Assembly (NCBI GenBank): GCA_963753055.1
Contig: CAVWAP010000004.1
Span: 744,001 to 808,000, forward strand
Direction of reading: 5' to 3'
Source of the DNA: JAUWGC01 sp963753055
Lineage (GTDB): Bacteria; Bacteroidota; Bacteroidia; Bacteroidales; B18-G4
Length of the DNA: 64,000 nt
Shown in pieces: positions 28,783 to 37,452 of the stretch. Below the pieces are notes generated by a model. That model had not been told where the DNA came from, did no database searches, and saw only the letters and a list, made by a program, of their open reading frames with translations. The position numbers and the translations under genes are program-made. Every line of letters begins with the position of its first letter. Within the stretch, counting starts at the first letter, position 1.

Positions 28783-29367
28783 ATGAAGTTCAAGAAATAT
28801 ATACTGCTTGCATTTATCCTGACACTGGTTTTAATTATTGCTATTCCTGAAGCAAATGCTCAATTTGGTAAGGATTTCAAGGAAAAGGATGAAAAACATG
28901 CTGTTAAGAGGATTTTTGTGGGAGGAAGTATTGGATTCTGGGTTTATCCGACAGATGGATATGTTTTCCTTTCTCCAGTCGTTGGGTATCATTTATCCCC
29001 CAGTTTTGATGTCGGGACAAGGTTCTCATACAGCTACTACTGGTATAATGACAACTTCTATAAGTTTGATCTAAACTCCTATGGCCTGGGTGTGTTTGGC
29101 AGGTATTACATGTTTTTCTTCCGTGATCTGTTTGTCCATCTTGAATATGAATATTTAAGCCATGAGCAGCCACAGTTTTATAATCCAATAACAGGTGACG
29201 TAATCTTAACGAGGGTGCCTTTAAATAATTGGTATGTTGGTGCAGGTTTCCGGCAATGGCTCGGTCTGTCGACATATCTTAGCATCACAGTCCTTTTCAA
29301 CCTGAACGAATCCGAATATATGCCCAGGAATCCTATAATCCGTATTGGAATGGGTGTAGGACTATAA
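28783..29367 (+). CDS. Small outer-membrane beta-barrel protein
   Basis: 194 residues. Signal peptide to about residue 26 (ending ANAQF), then eight-strand-like alternation: GGSIGFWVY, FDVGTRFSYSYYWY, GLGVFGRYYMF, FVHLEYEYLS, WYVGAGFRQWLG, LSITVLFNLNE, RIGMGVGL. This resembles OmpW/OmpX-size barrels common in Bacteroidota. No catalytic motif. Single gene with its own promoter; a 7-bp repeat array follows its stop. Function unknown. Confidence 0.75.
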   Translation: MKFKKYILLAFILTLVLIIAIPEANAQFGKDFKEKDEKHAVKRIFVGGSIGFWVYPTDGYVFLSPVVGYHLSPSFDVGTRFSYSYYWYNDNFYKFDLNSYGLGVFGRYYMFFFRDLFVHLEYEYLSHEQPQFYNPITGDVILTRVPLNNWYVGAGFRQWLGLSTYLSITVLFNLNESEYMPRNPIIRIGMGVGL

Positions 29368-29369
29368 AG

Positions 29370-29404
29370 GATTTACGATTTACGATTTACGATTCAGTAT
29401 TTAC
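29370..29404. repeat. 7-bp tandem array (GATTTAC, 5 units)
   Basis: GATTTAC three times, then GATTCAG and TATTTAC in the same phase, starting three bases after the barrel gene's stop and filling the gap between two convergent genes. The same word recurs just before the tmRNA (GATTTAC GATTTAG at 60349-60362). Confidence 0.9.
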
Positions 29405-29425
29405 AATATATGAGGTGATCACTGG

Positions 29426-30883
29426 TTATTCCGGTATGTTTTTCAAAACCTCCAGGGTCAGGTCCCAGAATTTTTCTACGGTTGATATTTCGAGTCGCTC
29501 ATCAGGTGAATGGGCTCCACGGATGGTCGGACCGAAAGAGATCATGTCCATACCAGGGTATTTGTCGCCGATAAGTCCGCATTCAAGTCCGGCATGAACT
29601 GCAAGCACCTCAGGCTCCTGATCGAATAACTGCTTATATAGCTTTGCAGTGATATTTACAATCTCAGAGTTTGGATTGGGCGTCCATCCCGGATAGCCAT
29701 CCGATTGAGTGATCTTTGCGCCTGCTAATCTGAAAACACTTGCTACCATATCACATACATCCTCCTTGGCTGATTCTACAGAGCTGCGTTGGCTCGTTGT
29801 AAAAATAATGGTATCGTCATTCATTTTGACAGAAGCAAGGTTTGTTGATGTTTCTACAAAATCGGGTATTTCGGCCGACATGGCAATCACACCGTGTGGA
29901 CAAGCATAAATGGCATTGATCATCTTCTGATGGGATGCATTGTCAATAATATGGGAAGGGGTGTCTGTCGCTTCAATTGTTACAGAAAGGCTGGGCTCAG
30001 TTACTTTATATTCAGTCCTGACTGTTTCCTCATAGCCTGAAATATAATCAATGAGATCTTGTTGATTTCCTTCAGGAACCGTGATCACAGCAAATGCTTC
30101 CCTGGCGATTGCATTTCGCAGATTGCCACCGTCAAATAAAGAAATACTTATATTAAACTTCTCCGTCGCATTCCACAAAGCACGGTTCAGGATCTTGTTG
30201 GCATTGCCAAGACCCTTTTCAATATCATCGCCGGAGTGACCACCTTTTAGTCCGGTAACACTTATTTTAAAAGCCTTCGAAGCAGATGGAACTTCTTCCT
30301 TGCTGTATGGTAATTCTGCAATAGTATCTTTTCCTCCGGCACATCCAATAAACAAGAGTCCATCATCTTCAGAATCCAGGTTCAATAGTATGTCTCCTTT
30401 TAGGAATCCAGGCTTCAGGCCGAATGCGCCTGTCAGGCCGGTTTCTTCATCTACTGTAAAAAGACATTCTATCGGACCATGGGCTATATCACTGGCTTCT
30501 AAAATCGCCAGCTTGGCAGCCATACCAATGCCACAATCAGCTCCAAGGGTAGTGCCATTGGCTTTCACCCATCCATCTTCTACATAAGCCTCGATAGGAT
30601 CATTCTCGAAATCATGCTTTTTATCCTGGTTCTTTTCACCAACCATATCAATATGGCTTTGCAGGACCACTGTTTTTTTATTCTCCATGCCTGCAGATGC
30701 CGGTTTGCGGATCAAAACATTGCCTATCTCATCCCGCAGGGTTTCAAGTCCCTGGGCATTGCCAAACTCCAGGAGGTACCGGGCTATGCGTTCTTCTTTC
30801 TTTGATGGTCTTGGGATATTAAGGATTTCTCCAAAATAATGCCAGATGCGGGAGGGCTCAAGCTTGTAAATACTTTCGTTCAT
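29426..30883 (-). CDS. pepD: Aminoacyl-histidine dipeptidase (M20C)
   Basis: 485 residues, the usual PepD length. Zinc ligands are visible in QSHIDMVGEKN (H77, D79) and TLGADCGIGMAA; the catalytic Glu pair is in DEETGLTGAFGL. The lid or dimerisation domain contains LKGGHSGDDIEKGLGNANKI, typical of PepD, and the C-terminal HAGLECGLIG completes the site. Hydrolyses Xaa-His and other dipeptides in the cytosol using two metal ions. A TACTTTTG box lies 25 bases upstream, next to a 7-bp repeat array. Confidence 0.95.
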   Translation of the reverse strand: MNESIYKLEPSRIWHYFGEILNIPRPSKKEERIARYLLEFGNAQGLETLRDEIGNVLIRKPASAGMENKKTVVLQSHIDMVGEKNQDKKHDFENDPIEAYVEDGWVKANGTTLGADCGIGMAAKLAILEASDIAHGPIECLFTVDEETGLTGAFGLKPGFLKGDILLNLDSEDDGLLFIGCAGGKDTIAELPYSKEEVPSASKAFKISVTGLKGGHSGDDIEKGLGNANKILNRALWNATEKFNISISLFDGGNLRNAIAREAFAVITVPEGNQQDLIDYISGYEETVRTEYKVTEPSLSVTIEATDTPSHIIDNASHQKMINAIYACPHGVIAMSAEIPDFVETSTNLASVKMNDDTIIFTTSQRSSVESAKEDVCDMVASVFRLAGAKITQSDGYPGWTPNPNSEIVNITAKLYKQLFDQEPEVLAVHAGLECGLIGDKYPGMDMISFGPTIRGAHSPDERLEISTVEKFWDLTLEVLKNIPE

Positions 30884-30908
30884 GATTGAGGAATTTGAAG
30901 GTGAGATG

Positions 30909-30916
30909 CAAAAGTA
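30909..30916 (-). promoter_or_regulatory. Candidate -7 box (TACTTTTG) for pepD
   Basis: Matches TAnnTTTG on the minus strand, 25 bases before the pepD ATG. The -33 position would fall inside the adjacent GTGACCT array, which offers no TTG. Confidence 0.5.
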
Positions 30917-30923
30917 ATAATTA

Positions 30924-30951
30924 GTGACCTGTGACCTGTGACCTGTGACCA
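30924..30951. repeat. 7-bp tandem array (GTGACCT, 4 units)
   Basis: GTGACCT three times and GTGACCA, in the divergent gap between pepD and the ECF sigma gene. Confidence 0.9.
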
Positions 30952-31006
30952 GAATTTTTTACTTTTTATTATCTTCAACGTCATATTTCCAGAATCACGC
31001 ATTTTG

Positions 31007-31573
31007 ATGAACATCGAAAGAGATATTATCGACCAGATCAAAAAAGGAAGCCAACAGGCATTCAGGTCTTTGGTGGAAGAATACCAGCAATACGCTTTTA
31101 ACCTGGCTTTCAGGATCCTAGGCAATGAAGAAGAAGCAAGGGATGCGGTTCAGGATAGCTTCATAAAGATCTGGCAGAAGATCAACAGCTTCGATGGGAA
31201 AGCAAAGTTCACTACCTGGATGTACAGAATAGTAACGAATAAGGCGATCGACAGGCTCCGCTCAATAAGACGGATCAGTTATGTTAATATTGACGATGTT
31301 TCAGACAAACTTAATGATCTATACCAGTCAGATTCTGTTGTACAACTTGATAACAAGGAATTAGGCCAAATGATACGGTTTATCTCGGAGGGATTGCCTG
31401 AAAAGCAACGCCTAGTATTTATCATGAGAGACATACAGGGACTGGATTCTTCAGAGGTTCAGCAAATCCTTGAGATGCCTGACTCGGCTGTAAAGAGCAA
31501 TCTTTACCATGCCAGGAAAGTGGTCAGGGACCAACTGAGTAAGATCCTATTATACGAAAGGAGGACAACATGA
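31007..31573 (+). CDS. ECF-type RNA polymerase sigma factor
   Basis: 188 residues from the ATG at 31007 (MNIERDIIDQ); the frame runs further upstream but that stretch is unlike sigma factors. Region 2 holds YQQYAFNLAFRILGNEEEA and WQKINSFDGKAKFTTWMYRI (promoter melting), and region 4 holds LPEKQRLVFIMRDIQGLDSS with a helix-turn-helix (EVQQILEMPDSAVKSNLYHA). RpoE-like. Directs RNA polymerase to a stress or envelope regulon. The two downstream genes encode a membrane protein and a lipoprotein, probably its regulators or targets. Confidence 0.93.
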   Translation: MNIERDIIDQIKKGSQQAFRSLVEEYQQYAFNLAFRILGNEEEARDAVQDSFIKIWQKINSFDGKAKFTTWMYRIVTNKAIDRLRSIRRISYVNIDDVSDKLNDLYQSDSVVQLDNKELGQMIRFISEGLPEKQRLVFIMRDIQGLDSSEVQQILEMPDSAVKSNLYHARKVVRDQLSKILLYERRTT

Positions 31574-32091
31574 GTGAATTAGAAAATAGTAAACAGCAAA
31601 TAGCCAATAAAATATTGGAATCCTTATGTGCAAAAGAGCCAGTCCTGCCTGATCCTGATCAGCTTACCAATAATATCATGGGTGCTATTCAAGAAGAGCA
31701 TTCAGGTTCAACAGGACGAAGCAGGACGATCTCAATCGCTTATAGGTTGCTTGTTGCTGCAACTGTTTGTTTCCTTATGCTTTTTGGTGTTGAGGAATAT
31801 GTCTTTTTTGATAAAGTAAAAAGCCTCGAGGGGCAGGCATCTTCCATTTCAAAGGACAGCTTTTCAATGCCTGGATACAGATATGTTTTATCCTCAGATA
31901 CGGGCCTTTACAATGTGATTAAGGATGCCATACTGAAACCAGGAGTTGACAAGATCATTAAGTTGCCGTTTAAGACAAAACTTAAGCTTGCCCGCCTGAA
32001 TTCGATCGATATTCAAGGGGTACAATTGCAAGGACTGATGAGAATGCGTGATATAGTACAAAAGCGAAATCAAAAGTTTCTAAACAATTAA
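31570..32091 (+). CDS. Probable anti-sigma-like single-pass membrane protein
   Basis: 173 residues. A cytosolic N-terminus of about 55 residues, one membrane helix (AYRLLVAATVCFLMLFGV, about 57-75) and an outer part of about 95 residues. The start codon overlaps the end of the sigma gene by four bases, and an unusually strong Shine-Dalgarno (AAAGGAGG) precedes it. The position and one-helix plan fit an anti-sigma factor, but the ZAS zinc motif (HxxxCxxC) is absent, so the role is inferred from context only. Confidence 0.68.
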   Translation: MSELENSKQQIANKILESLCAKEPVLPDPDQLTNNIMGAIQEEHSGSTGRSRTISIAYRLLVAATVCFLMLFGVEEYVFFDKVKSLEGQASSISKDSFSMPGYRYVLSSDTGLYNVIKDAILKPGVDKIIKLPFKTKLKLARLNSIDIQGVQLQGLMRMRDIVQKRNQKFLNN

Positions 32092-32102
32092 ATCTGGAAA
32101 TC

Positions 32103-33125
32103 ATGAAATCAAATCACATCATCTCTATATTGGCATTTCTTTTAATCTTCCTGAGTTCATGTCGTGAAATCTCAGTAACAACAATGATTAATGAAGATGG
32201 ATCATTTACCCGGGTTATAACAATTACAGACGATTCCAAGGATTTAGATGATTCTGACCTGCCTTATCCAATTGATGAAACCTGGGAGAAGAAAACAATG
32301 CAGGATTCAAGCCAGAGCAACAATCATATTATAACCTATACAAAAACATACGAAAACAGCAATGTTCTTAACAAGGAACTGATGCAGGACACAGGATGGC
32401 GGAAGCAGATCGAAAGAGAAATAAAAGTCAAAAAGAGTTTTTGGTTCTTTAATTCCTACCTCACATACAGGGAAACATGGGAATCAGCCAATCCTTTTAA
32501 TAACCTGGATTACAGAAATTACCTTTCTGAAGAAGACCTGCTCTGGCTTACAGGTTATCAGCTGGCATTGAATAAAGAAGACTCTGCAAGAATTGAGGAA
32601 GCAGAAAACAAGGCTGAACAATTTCTACAAGAAGCAATCTCCGATGAGATTATTAATGAGCTCAAAAGAGGTATTAAGGACCTGGGTTCTGCAAAGTTAA
32701 AACCAGAGACCGTAAGCCTTCATAAGGATAGTATCATGTCCAAAATAGATTCATGGGATTTCAATTCTGCATCTGACTTCATAGATTATTATGCTGAATG
32801 GACGGATAATGAGATAGTGCTGCAGCTTCATTCCGCAGAGTCGCCATTATTTGAAAATCTTGATAAGAACATTATCTTCCTTGAAAAGATTTTTATGATG
32901 GAGACTTTCCATTCCTATGTCGAAATGCCCGGACTTATAGCTGAGACAAACTCACCATCAATTAAAGGTAACCAGGTTAGCTGGAAAGTAAGCGGTGTTT
33001 CTTTCTTGTTTGAAGATTATGAAATGACAGTGAAATCGAGGATCATGAATACATGGGCCTATGTGGTTGCCGGAATAATCTTGTTGTTGCTGATTGTTGT
33101 GCTGATTGCAAAAGCCAGAAAGTGA
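32103..33125 (+). CDS. Lipoprotein of ECF operon with C-terminal membrane helix
   Basis: 340 residues. Lipoprotein signal ending LLIFLSSCREIS (Cys about residue 20), an acidic soluble region (VTTMINEDGSFTRVITITDD), a coiled-coil-like charged segment near residues 155-205, and a C-terminal helix (YVVAGIILLLLIVVLIAKAR) with a basic end. Anchored at both ends if both are used. Starts 11 bases after the putative anti-sigma gene. Not recognised; likely a partner or target of the sigma system. Confidence 0.7.
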   Translation: MKSNHIISILAFLLIFLSSCREISVTTMINEDGSFTRVITITDDSKDLDDSDLPYPIDETWEKKTMQDSSQSNNHIITYTKTYENSNVLNKELMQDTGWRKQIEREIKVKKSFWFFNSYLTYRETWESANPFNNLDYRNYLSEEDLLWLTGYQLALNKEDSARIEEAENKAEQFLQEAISDEIINELKRGIKDLGSAKLKPETVSLHKDSIMSKIDSWDFNSASDFIDYYAEWTDNEIVLQLHSAESPLFENLDKNIIFLEKIFMMETFHSYVEMPGLIAETNSPSIKGNQVSWKVSGVSFLFEDYEMTVKSRIMNTWAYVVAGIILLLLIVVLIAKARK

Positions 33126-33156
33126 TTGGTGGTTAGTGATTAGTGGTTAGTGGCCT
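33122..33156. repeat. 7-bp tandem array (GTGRTTA, 5 units)
   Basis: GTGATTG, GTGGTTA, GTGATTA, GTGGTTA, GTGGCCT in one phase, starting inside the stop codon of the lipoprotein gene (TGA at 33123). A GC-rich insert TGCCCCTGCGAAGGCA follows, then another GTTAGTGGTT before the convergent rpe gene. Confidence 0.88.
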
Positions 33157-33175
33157 GCCCCTGCGAAGGCATGGG

Positions 33176-33832
33176 TTAGTGGTTGAGGTTTTTCAAGTTT
33201 TGGATGGTTAGGGTGGGGTTTTCAGATGAGAAAATGGAGTTGCCGGCAACCAGCACATCTGCACCTGCCTTGATTAGCTTTGGAGCGTTATCGAGTGTCA
33301 CTCCTCCATCAATTTCAATAAGAGCTGAAGAGTTTTGTTCATTGATCATTCCTTTGAGTACCCTGATCTTTTCGTAAATGCGCTCGATGAACTTCTGTCC
33401 GCCAAAGCCTGGGTTGACAGACATCAGCAATACAAGGTCCACGTCTTTAATCACGTCTTCAAGTACCCTTACAGAAGTATGAGGGTTCAGGACGACTCCG
33501 GCTTTCATACCGGCATCTTTTATTGCATAAATGCTTCTGTGAAGATGCTTGCAAGCTTCGTAGTGGACTGTCAGGATATCAGCACCAACGTCTTTGAAGG
33601 CCTGGATATAGCGATCGGGATCAATGATCATCAGGTGCACATCAAGGGGCTTGTCAGCATATTTCTTGATGAATTTGATTACCGGGAAACCAAAGGAGAT
33701 ATTGGGAACAAAGACCCCATCCATTACATCAATGTGAAACCAGTCGGCCTGACTTTCATTTACCATTTCAATGTCTTTTTTCAAGTTTGAAAAGTCAGCA
33801 GACAGGAGGGAAGGAGCTATTAGATGACTCAT
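33176..33832 (-). CDS. rpe: Ribulose-phosphate 3-epimerase
   Basis: 218 residues, TIM barrel. IAPSLLSADFSNL at the N-terminus, metal-site HIDVMDGVFVPNISFG, LDVHLMI, VNPGFGGQKF, and IDGGVTLDNA near the C-terminus are all family signatures. Interconverts ribulose-5-P and xylulose-5-P in the pentose phosphate pathway. Begins six bases after rpoD ends, so read through from rpoD. Confidence 0.97.
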   Translation of the reverse strand: MSHLIAPSLLSADFSNLKKDIEMVNESQADWFHIDVMDGVFVPNISFGFPVIKFIKKYADKPLDVHLMIIDPDRYIQAFKDVGADILTVHYEACKHLHRSIYAIKDAGMKAGVVLNPHTSVRVLEDVIKDVDLVLLMSVNPGFGGQKFIERIYEKIRVLKGMINEQNSSALIEIDGGVTLDNAPKLIKAGADVLVAGNSIFSSENPTLTIQNLKNLNH

Positions 33833-33838
33833 TGTTCC

Positions 33839-34702
33839 TTATCCAAGATATGTTTTGAGTATTTTACTTCTGGAGGTGTGTTTTAACCTGCGTATGGCTT
33901 TCTCCTTGATCTGCCTGACACGCTCACGGGTCAAATCAAACTTTTCTCCAATTTCTTCCAGTGTCATCGGGTGCTTGCTATTCAGTCCAAAGTACAGACG
34001 AATAACATCAGCTTCCCGGGGAGTCAGTGTTGAGATAGCTCTGTCAATTTCCTTACGCAATGAATCATAGAGTAATTCCGTTTCCGGAGTTGTGTTCTCA
34101 TCGCTTCTCAGCACATCATATAAGTTGTTTTCCTCATCGGTAACCAGAGGTGCATCCATAGAAAGATGCCGGCCTGAATTACGCATGGATTCCTTAATCT
34201 CGTTTTCCGGAAGATCCAGCATCTCTGCGATCTCCTCTACATTGGGCTCACGCTCATTGTCCTGTTCAAGCTTGGCAAAAGCTTTATTGATCTTGTTTAT
34301 GGCGCCGATCTTGTTCAATGGCAACCTTACTATCCTTGATTGCTCTGCCAGTGCTTGTAATATGGATTGCCTGATCCACCATACGGCATAGGAGATAAAC
34401 TTAAATCCCCTGGTTTCATCAAACCGCTGAGCGGCTTTGATCAATCCCAGATTGCCTTCATTAATGAGATCCGGTAAGCTAAGTCCTTGGTTCTGATATT
34501 GTTTGGAAACAGAGACGACAAACCTTAGGTTAGCCTTAGTCAGCTTTTCTAATGCATGCCTATCGCCCTGTTTTATGCGCTGGGCCAGCGCTACCTCCTC
34601 TTCAGCTGTGATAAGCTCAACTTTACCAATTTCTTGTAAGTATTTATCTAGTGAAGCTGTTTCCCTATTAGTAACCTGTTTGGTAATCTTTAACTGCCTC
34701 AT
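33839..34702 (-). CDS. rpoD: Primary RNA polymerase sigma factor
   Basis: 287 residues, the short form usual in Bacteroidota, with no region 1.1. Region 1.2 DKYLQEIGKVELITAEEE; region 2 LPDLINEGNLGLIKAAQRF and FKFISYAVWWIRQSILQAL; region 3 to 4 with TPREADVIRLYFGL and the C-terminal helix-turn-helix TLEEIGEKFDLTRERVRQIK. Housekeeping sigma that recognises TTG/TAnnTTTG promoters in this phylum. The 175-base upstream gap holds no clear such box. Confidence 0.96.
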   Translation of the reverse strand: MRQLKITKQVTNRETASLDKYLQEIGKVELITAEEEVALAQRIKQGDRHALEKLTKANLRFVVSVSKQYQNQGLSLPDLINEGNLGLIKAAQRFDETRGFKFISYAVWWIRQSILQALAEQSRIVRLPLNKIGAINKINKAFAKLEQDNEREPNVEEIAEMLDLPENEIKESMRNSGRHLSMDAPLVTDEENNLYDVLRSDENTTPETELLYDSLRKEIDRAISTLTPREADVIRLYFGLNSKHPMTLEEIGEKFDLTRERVRQIKEKAIRRLKHTSRSKILKTYLG

Positions 34703-34877
34703 AGGAATTGTTTGATTAATAATTTGGGTTTTACAATTTGGATCGCAATAAACAACCTAAAACAGATTGTAGTTTTTCTAGTGATGTTGTAAAACTCTTG
34801 AAAATCAATGTATTCAAAAGTTCTGTCTGTGTTTGTATTGCTGGGATTCTTACGAGAGATCAGCTAAATAAGTTACA

Positions 34878-37019
34878 CTAATCATTATCTTTAGCCGGCT
34901 TTGGCAATAATACTTTACGCGACAATTTCAGTTTACCAGTTTTGCTGTCGACGCCTATGAGCTTGACCTTCACCTGCTCCCCTTCTTTAAGTACTTCTTC
35001 AACAGTATTTAATCTTCTCCATTCGATTTCTGAAATATGCAGCAGGCCGTCCTTGCCAGGTAAAATTTCAATAAATGCACCAAATGGTGTTATATTTTTT
35101 ACTTTTCCTTCATAGATCTCACCTACTTCAGGAACAGCAACGATTTGCTGGATCCATAGCTTAGCGGCCTCTATCGACGCCTTGTCGCTTGATACAATAT
35201 CAACAATACCATATTCACCTTCTTCCTCGATAACGATGGTTGTGTTGGTCTGGGCCTGTATTTCCTGGATCACTTTTCCGGATGGTCCTATGATAGCGCC
35301 AATAAATTCTTTATTAACGATCATCTTCTCAATCCTTGGAACATGAGGTTTGTAATCAGCCCTTGGTTCAGCAATGGTTTTTTCCATGATTTCAAGGATA
35401 TGCAATCTTCCTTTCTTTGCCTGATCAAGCGCTTCCTCAAGGATCTCATATGCGAGGCCATCGATCTTAATGTCCATCTGGCATGCTGTAATCCCATCTC
35501 TTGTACCTGTTACTTTGAAATCCATGTCACCAAGGTGGTCTTCATCACCCAGGATATCGGATAAGATAGCATATTTACCAGTTTCGCTATCTGAAATAAG
35601 TCCCATCGCGATACCTGATACGGGTTTTGTTATTTTGACACCGGCATCCATTAATGCAAGAGTTCCACCACATACAGTGGCCATTGATGAGGATCCATTG
35701 GATTCCAGGATATCAGACACGATTCTGATAGTATACGGATTATCCTGGTCACCCGGTATGACCTGCTTCAATGCTCTCATTGCAAGGTTCCCGTGTCCGA
35801 TTTCCCTTCTGCTGGTTCCACGTATAGGTTTAACTTCACCTGTTGAAAACCCGGGGAAATTGTAATGCAGGATAAAATCGCTTTTGCCTTCAATAACTGC
35901 ACCGTCGATTACCTGCTCGTCTAATTTGGTTCCTAATGTGGTAGATACCAGCGACTGGGTTTCACCCCTTGTGAAGATAGCTGATCCATGGGCTGCAGGT
36001 AGATAATCTACTTCACACCATATGTTCCTTATCTCATCAAGCTGCCTTCCGTCCAGTCTTATTCTTTCATTCAGCACCATCTTCCTGACCACGTCTTTGT
36101 GGAGGTCATGGAAGTATTTTTTTACCAGTGGCAGTTTTTCCTCCTGTTCTTCTTCAGGGATGTTTTCAATAAACGCTTCTTTGAGGGCTTCAAATTTTTC
36201 AGCCCGTTCATGTTTATTGTTGCTGACCTCACGCGCAATTTCATAGACCTTATCACCTGTTTCCGTGATCAGCTTTTCTTTCAGCTCTTCGTCATGGTTT
36301 TCGTGGTCATACTCACGTTTGGTTGTCGCACCCTCTACCTGTTCTGCAAGCTCCAGCTGAACCTTGCATTGTACTTTAATAGCTTCATGAGCTACTTTAA
36401 TGGCTTCAAGCATTTCCTGTTCTGATACTTCTTTCATCTCGCCCTCAACCATCATGATATTGTCGATGGTGGCTGCAACAATCATATCTAATGTTGCCTG
36501 GCTCAGTTCCTGTATGGATGGGTTTACAATAAACCCGCCATTGATCTTAGCTACCCTTACCTCGGAAATAGGTCCGTTGAATGGTATATTAGATACGGCA
36601 AGAGCTGATGATGCTGCGAGTGCTGCTAAAGCATCCGGTGAGTCATCTTTATCTCCTGAGATCAAAGTGATCTGAACCTGGGTCTCAGCATGGTAATCAT
36701 CAGGGAATAATGGCCTTAATGCCCGGTCGACAAGCCTTGAAATTAATATTTCGTGCTCCGATGGGCGCGCTTCACGCTTGAAGAAGCCACCAGGGAATTT
36801 ACCTGTGGCTGCATATTTTTCTTTGTATTCGACGGTTAGAGGCATGAAATCCACATGGTCAGCAGCTTCTTTTCTTGCTACTACAGTGGCCAGGATCATG
36901 GTGTTTCCGAGTTTTACTACGGCTGAACCATCTGCCTGTTTTGCCAAACGTCCTGTTTCTATGGAAATCGTCCTGTTTTCATCTAGTTGGAACGACTTCA
37001 CAATTCCTTTGTCTGTCAT
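34878..37019 (-). CDS. pnp: Polynucleotide phosphorylase
   Basis: 713 residues, full length. Two RNase PH domains (about 15-140 and 325-535) with a helical linker, the motif GTSRREIGHGNLA in the second, then a KH domain (GAIIGPSGKVIQEIQAQT, about 565-620) and an S1 domain (GKVKNITPFGAFIEILPG, about 630-700). Degrades RNA 3' to 5' using phosphate. Downstream of rpsO, as in many bacteria, with a hairpin between them. Confidence 0.97.
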   Translation of the reverse strand: MTDKGIVKSFQLDENRTISIETGRLAKQADGSAVVKLGNTMILATVVARKEAADHVDFMPLTVEYKEKYAATGKFPGGFFKREARPSEHEILISRLVDRALRPLFPDDYHAETQVQITLISGDKDDSPDALAALAASSALAVSNIPFNGPISEVRVAKINGGFIVNPSIQELSQATLDMIVAATIDNIMMVEGEMKEVSEQEMLEAIKVAHEAIKVQCKVQLELAEQVEGATTKREYDHENHDEELKEKLITETGDKVYEIAREVSNNKHERAEKFEALKEAFIENIPEEEQEEKLPLVKKYFHDLHKDVVRKMVLNERIRLDGRQLDEIRNIWCEVDYLPAAHGSAIFTRGETQSLVSTTLGTKLDEQVIDGAVIEGKSDFILHYNFPGFSTGEVKPIRGTSRREIGHGNLAMRALKQVIPGDQDNPYTIRIVSDILESNGSSSMATVCGGTLALMDAGVKITKPVSGIAMGLISDSETGKYAILSDILGDEDHLGDMDFKVTGTRDGITACQMDIKIDGLAYEILEEALDQAKKGRLHILEIMEKTIAEPRADYKPHVPRIEKMIVNKEFIGAIIGPSGKVIQEIQAQTNTTIVIEEEGEYGIVDIVSSDKASIEAAKLWIQQIVAVPEVGEIYEGKVKNITPFGAFIEILPGKDGLLHISEIEWRRLNTVEEVLKEGEQVKVKLIGVDSKTGKLKLSRKVLLPKPAKDND

Positions 37020-37057
37020 TGTATAATTATTATGAATATGTTAATCTGAAACACAAA

Positions 37058-37081
37058 AAAAGGCAATGTGAATTGCCTTTT
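37058..37081 (-). terminator. Hairpin with U-tract between rpsO and pnp
   Basis: A perfect 10-bp stem (AAAAGGCAAT/ATTGCCTTTT) with a 4-base loop. On the minus strand it is followed by seven T, so it can end rpsO transcription or act as the processing hairpin known between these genes in other bacteria. Confidence 0.8.
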
Positions 37082-37100
37082 ATGATTTAGTCAATATTTT

Positions 37101-37370
37101 TTACTTTCTGATACCTAGCTTCTTAATTATTGCTCTGTACCTTTCAATGTCTTTTTTCTTAAGATAATCCAGTAGTCTTCTCCTTTTACCAACCATTAAT
37201 ACAAGATTACGCTTAGTAGGATTGTCTTTCTTGTTCTCTTTCAGGTGCTCAGTAAGATGTTTGATACGAAAAGTAAATAATGCAATTTGTCCTTCCGTAG
37301 AACCTGTATCAAATTCTGACTTACCATATTCCTTAAAGAATTCACTCTTTTTCTCTGCTGTTAAATACAT
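37101..37370 (-). CDS. rpsO: 30S ribosomal protein S15
   Basis: 89 residues. Core motif TGSTEGQIALFTFRIKHLTE, then a basic segment KRRRLLDYLKKKDIERYR; both are S15 hallmarks. Binds 16S rRNA in the central domain. A good promoter lies just upstream. Confidence 0.97.
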   Translation of the reverse strand: MYLTAEKKSEFFKEYGKSEFDTGSTEGQIALFTFRIKHLTEHLKENKKDNPTKRNLVLMVGKRRRLLDYLKKKDIERYRAIIKKLGIRK

Positions 37371-37402
37371 AATAGCGATTTTTCCTTTTTAAATTTGGGC
37401 TG

Positions 37403-37433
37403 CAAAATTAGAAATTTCTTTTAATATATACAA
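37403..37433 (-). promoter_or_regulatory. Promoter of rpsO (TTG-N20-TAATTTTG)
   Basis: On the minus strand TTG (37431-37433) and TAATTTTG (37403-37410) are 20 bases apart, a match to the Bacteroidota -33/-7 consensus. The rpsO ATG is 33 bases downstream of the -7 box. Confidence 0.7.
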
Positions 37434-37452
37434 TATAAAATAATTTTTTCTT

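Noticed and set aside
30938..31006. Upstream start of the ECF sigma factor
   Set aside because: The extra 23 residues come from the repeat and promoter gap and do not resemble sigma factors.
34703..34877. tRNA or riboswitch in the rpoD-pnp gap
   Set aside because: No cloverleaf, T-arm or known aptamer pattern could be found.
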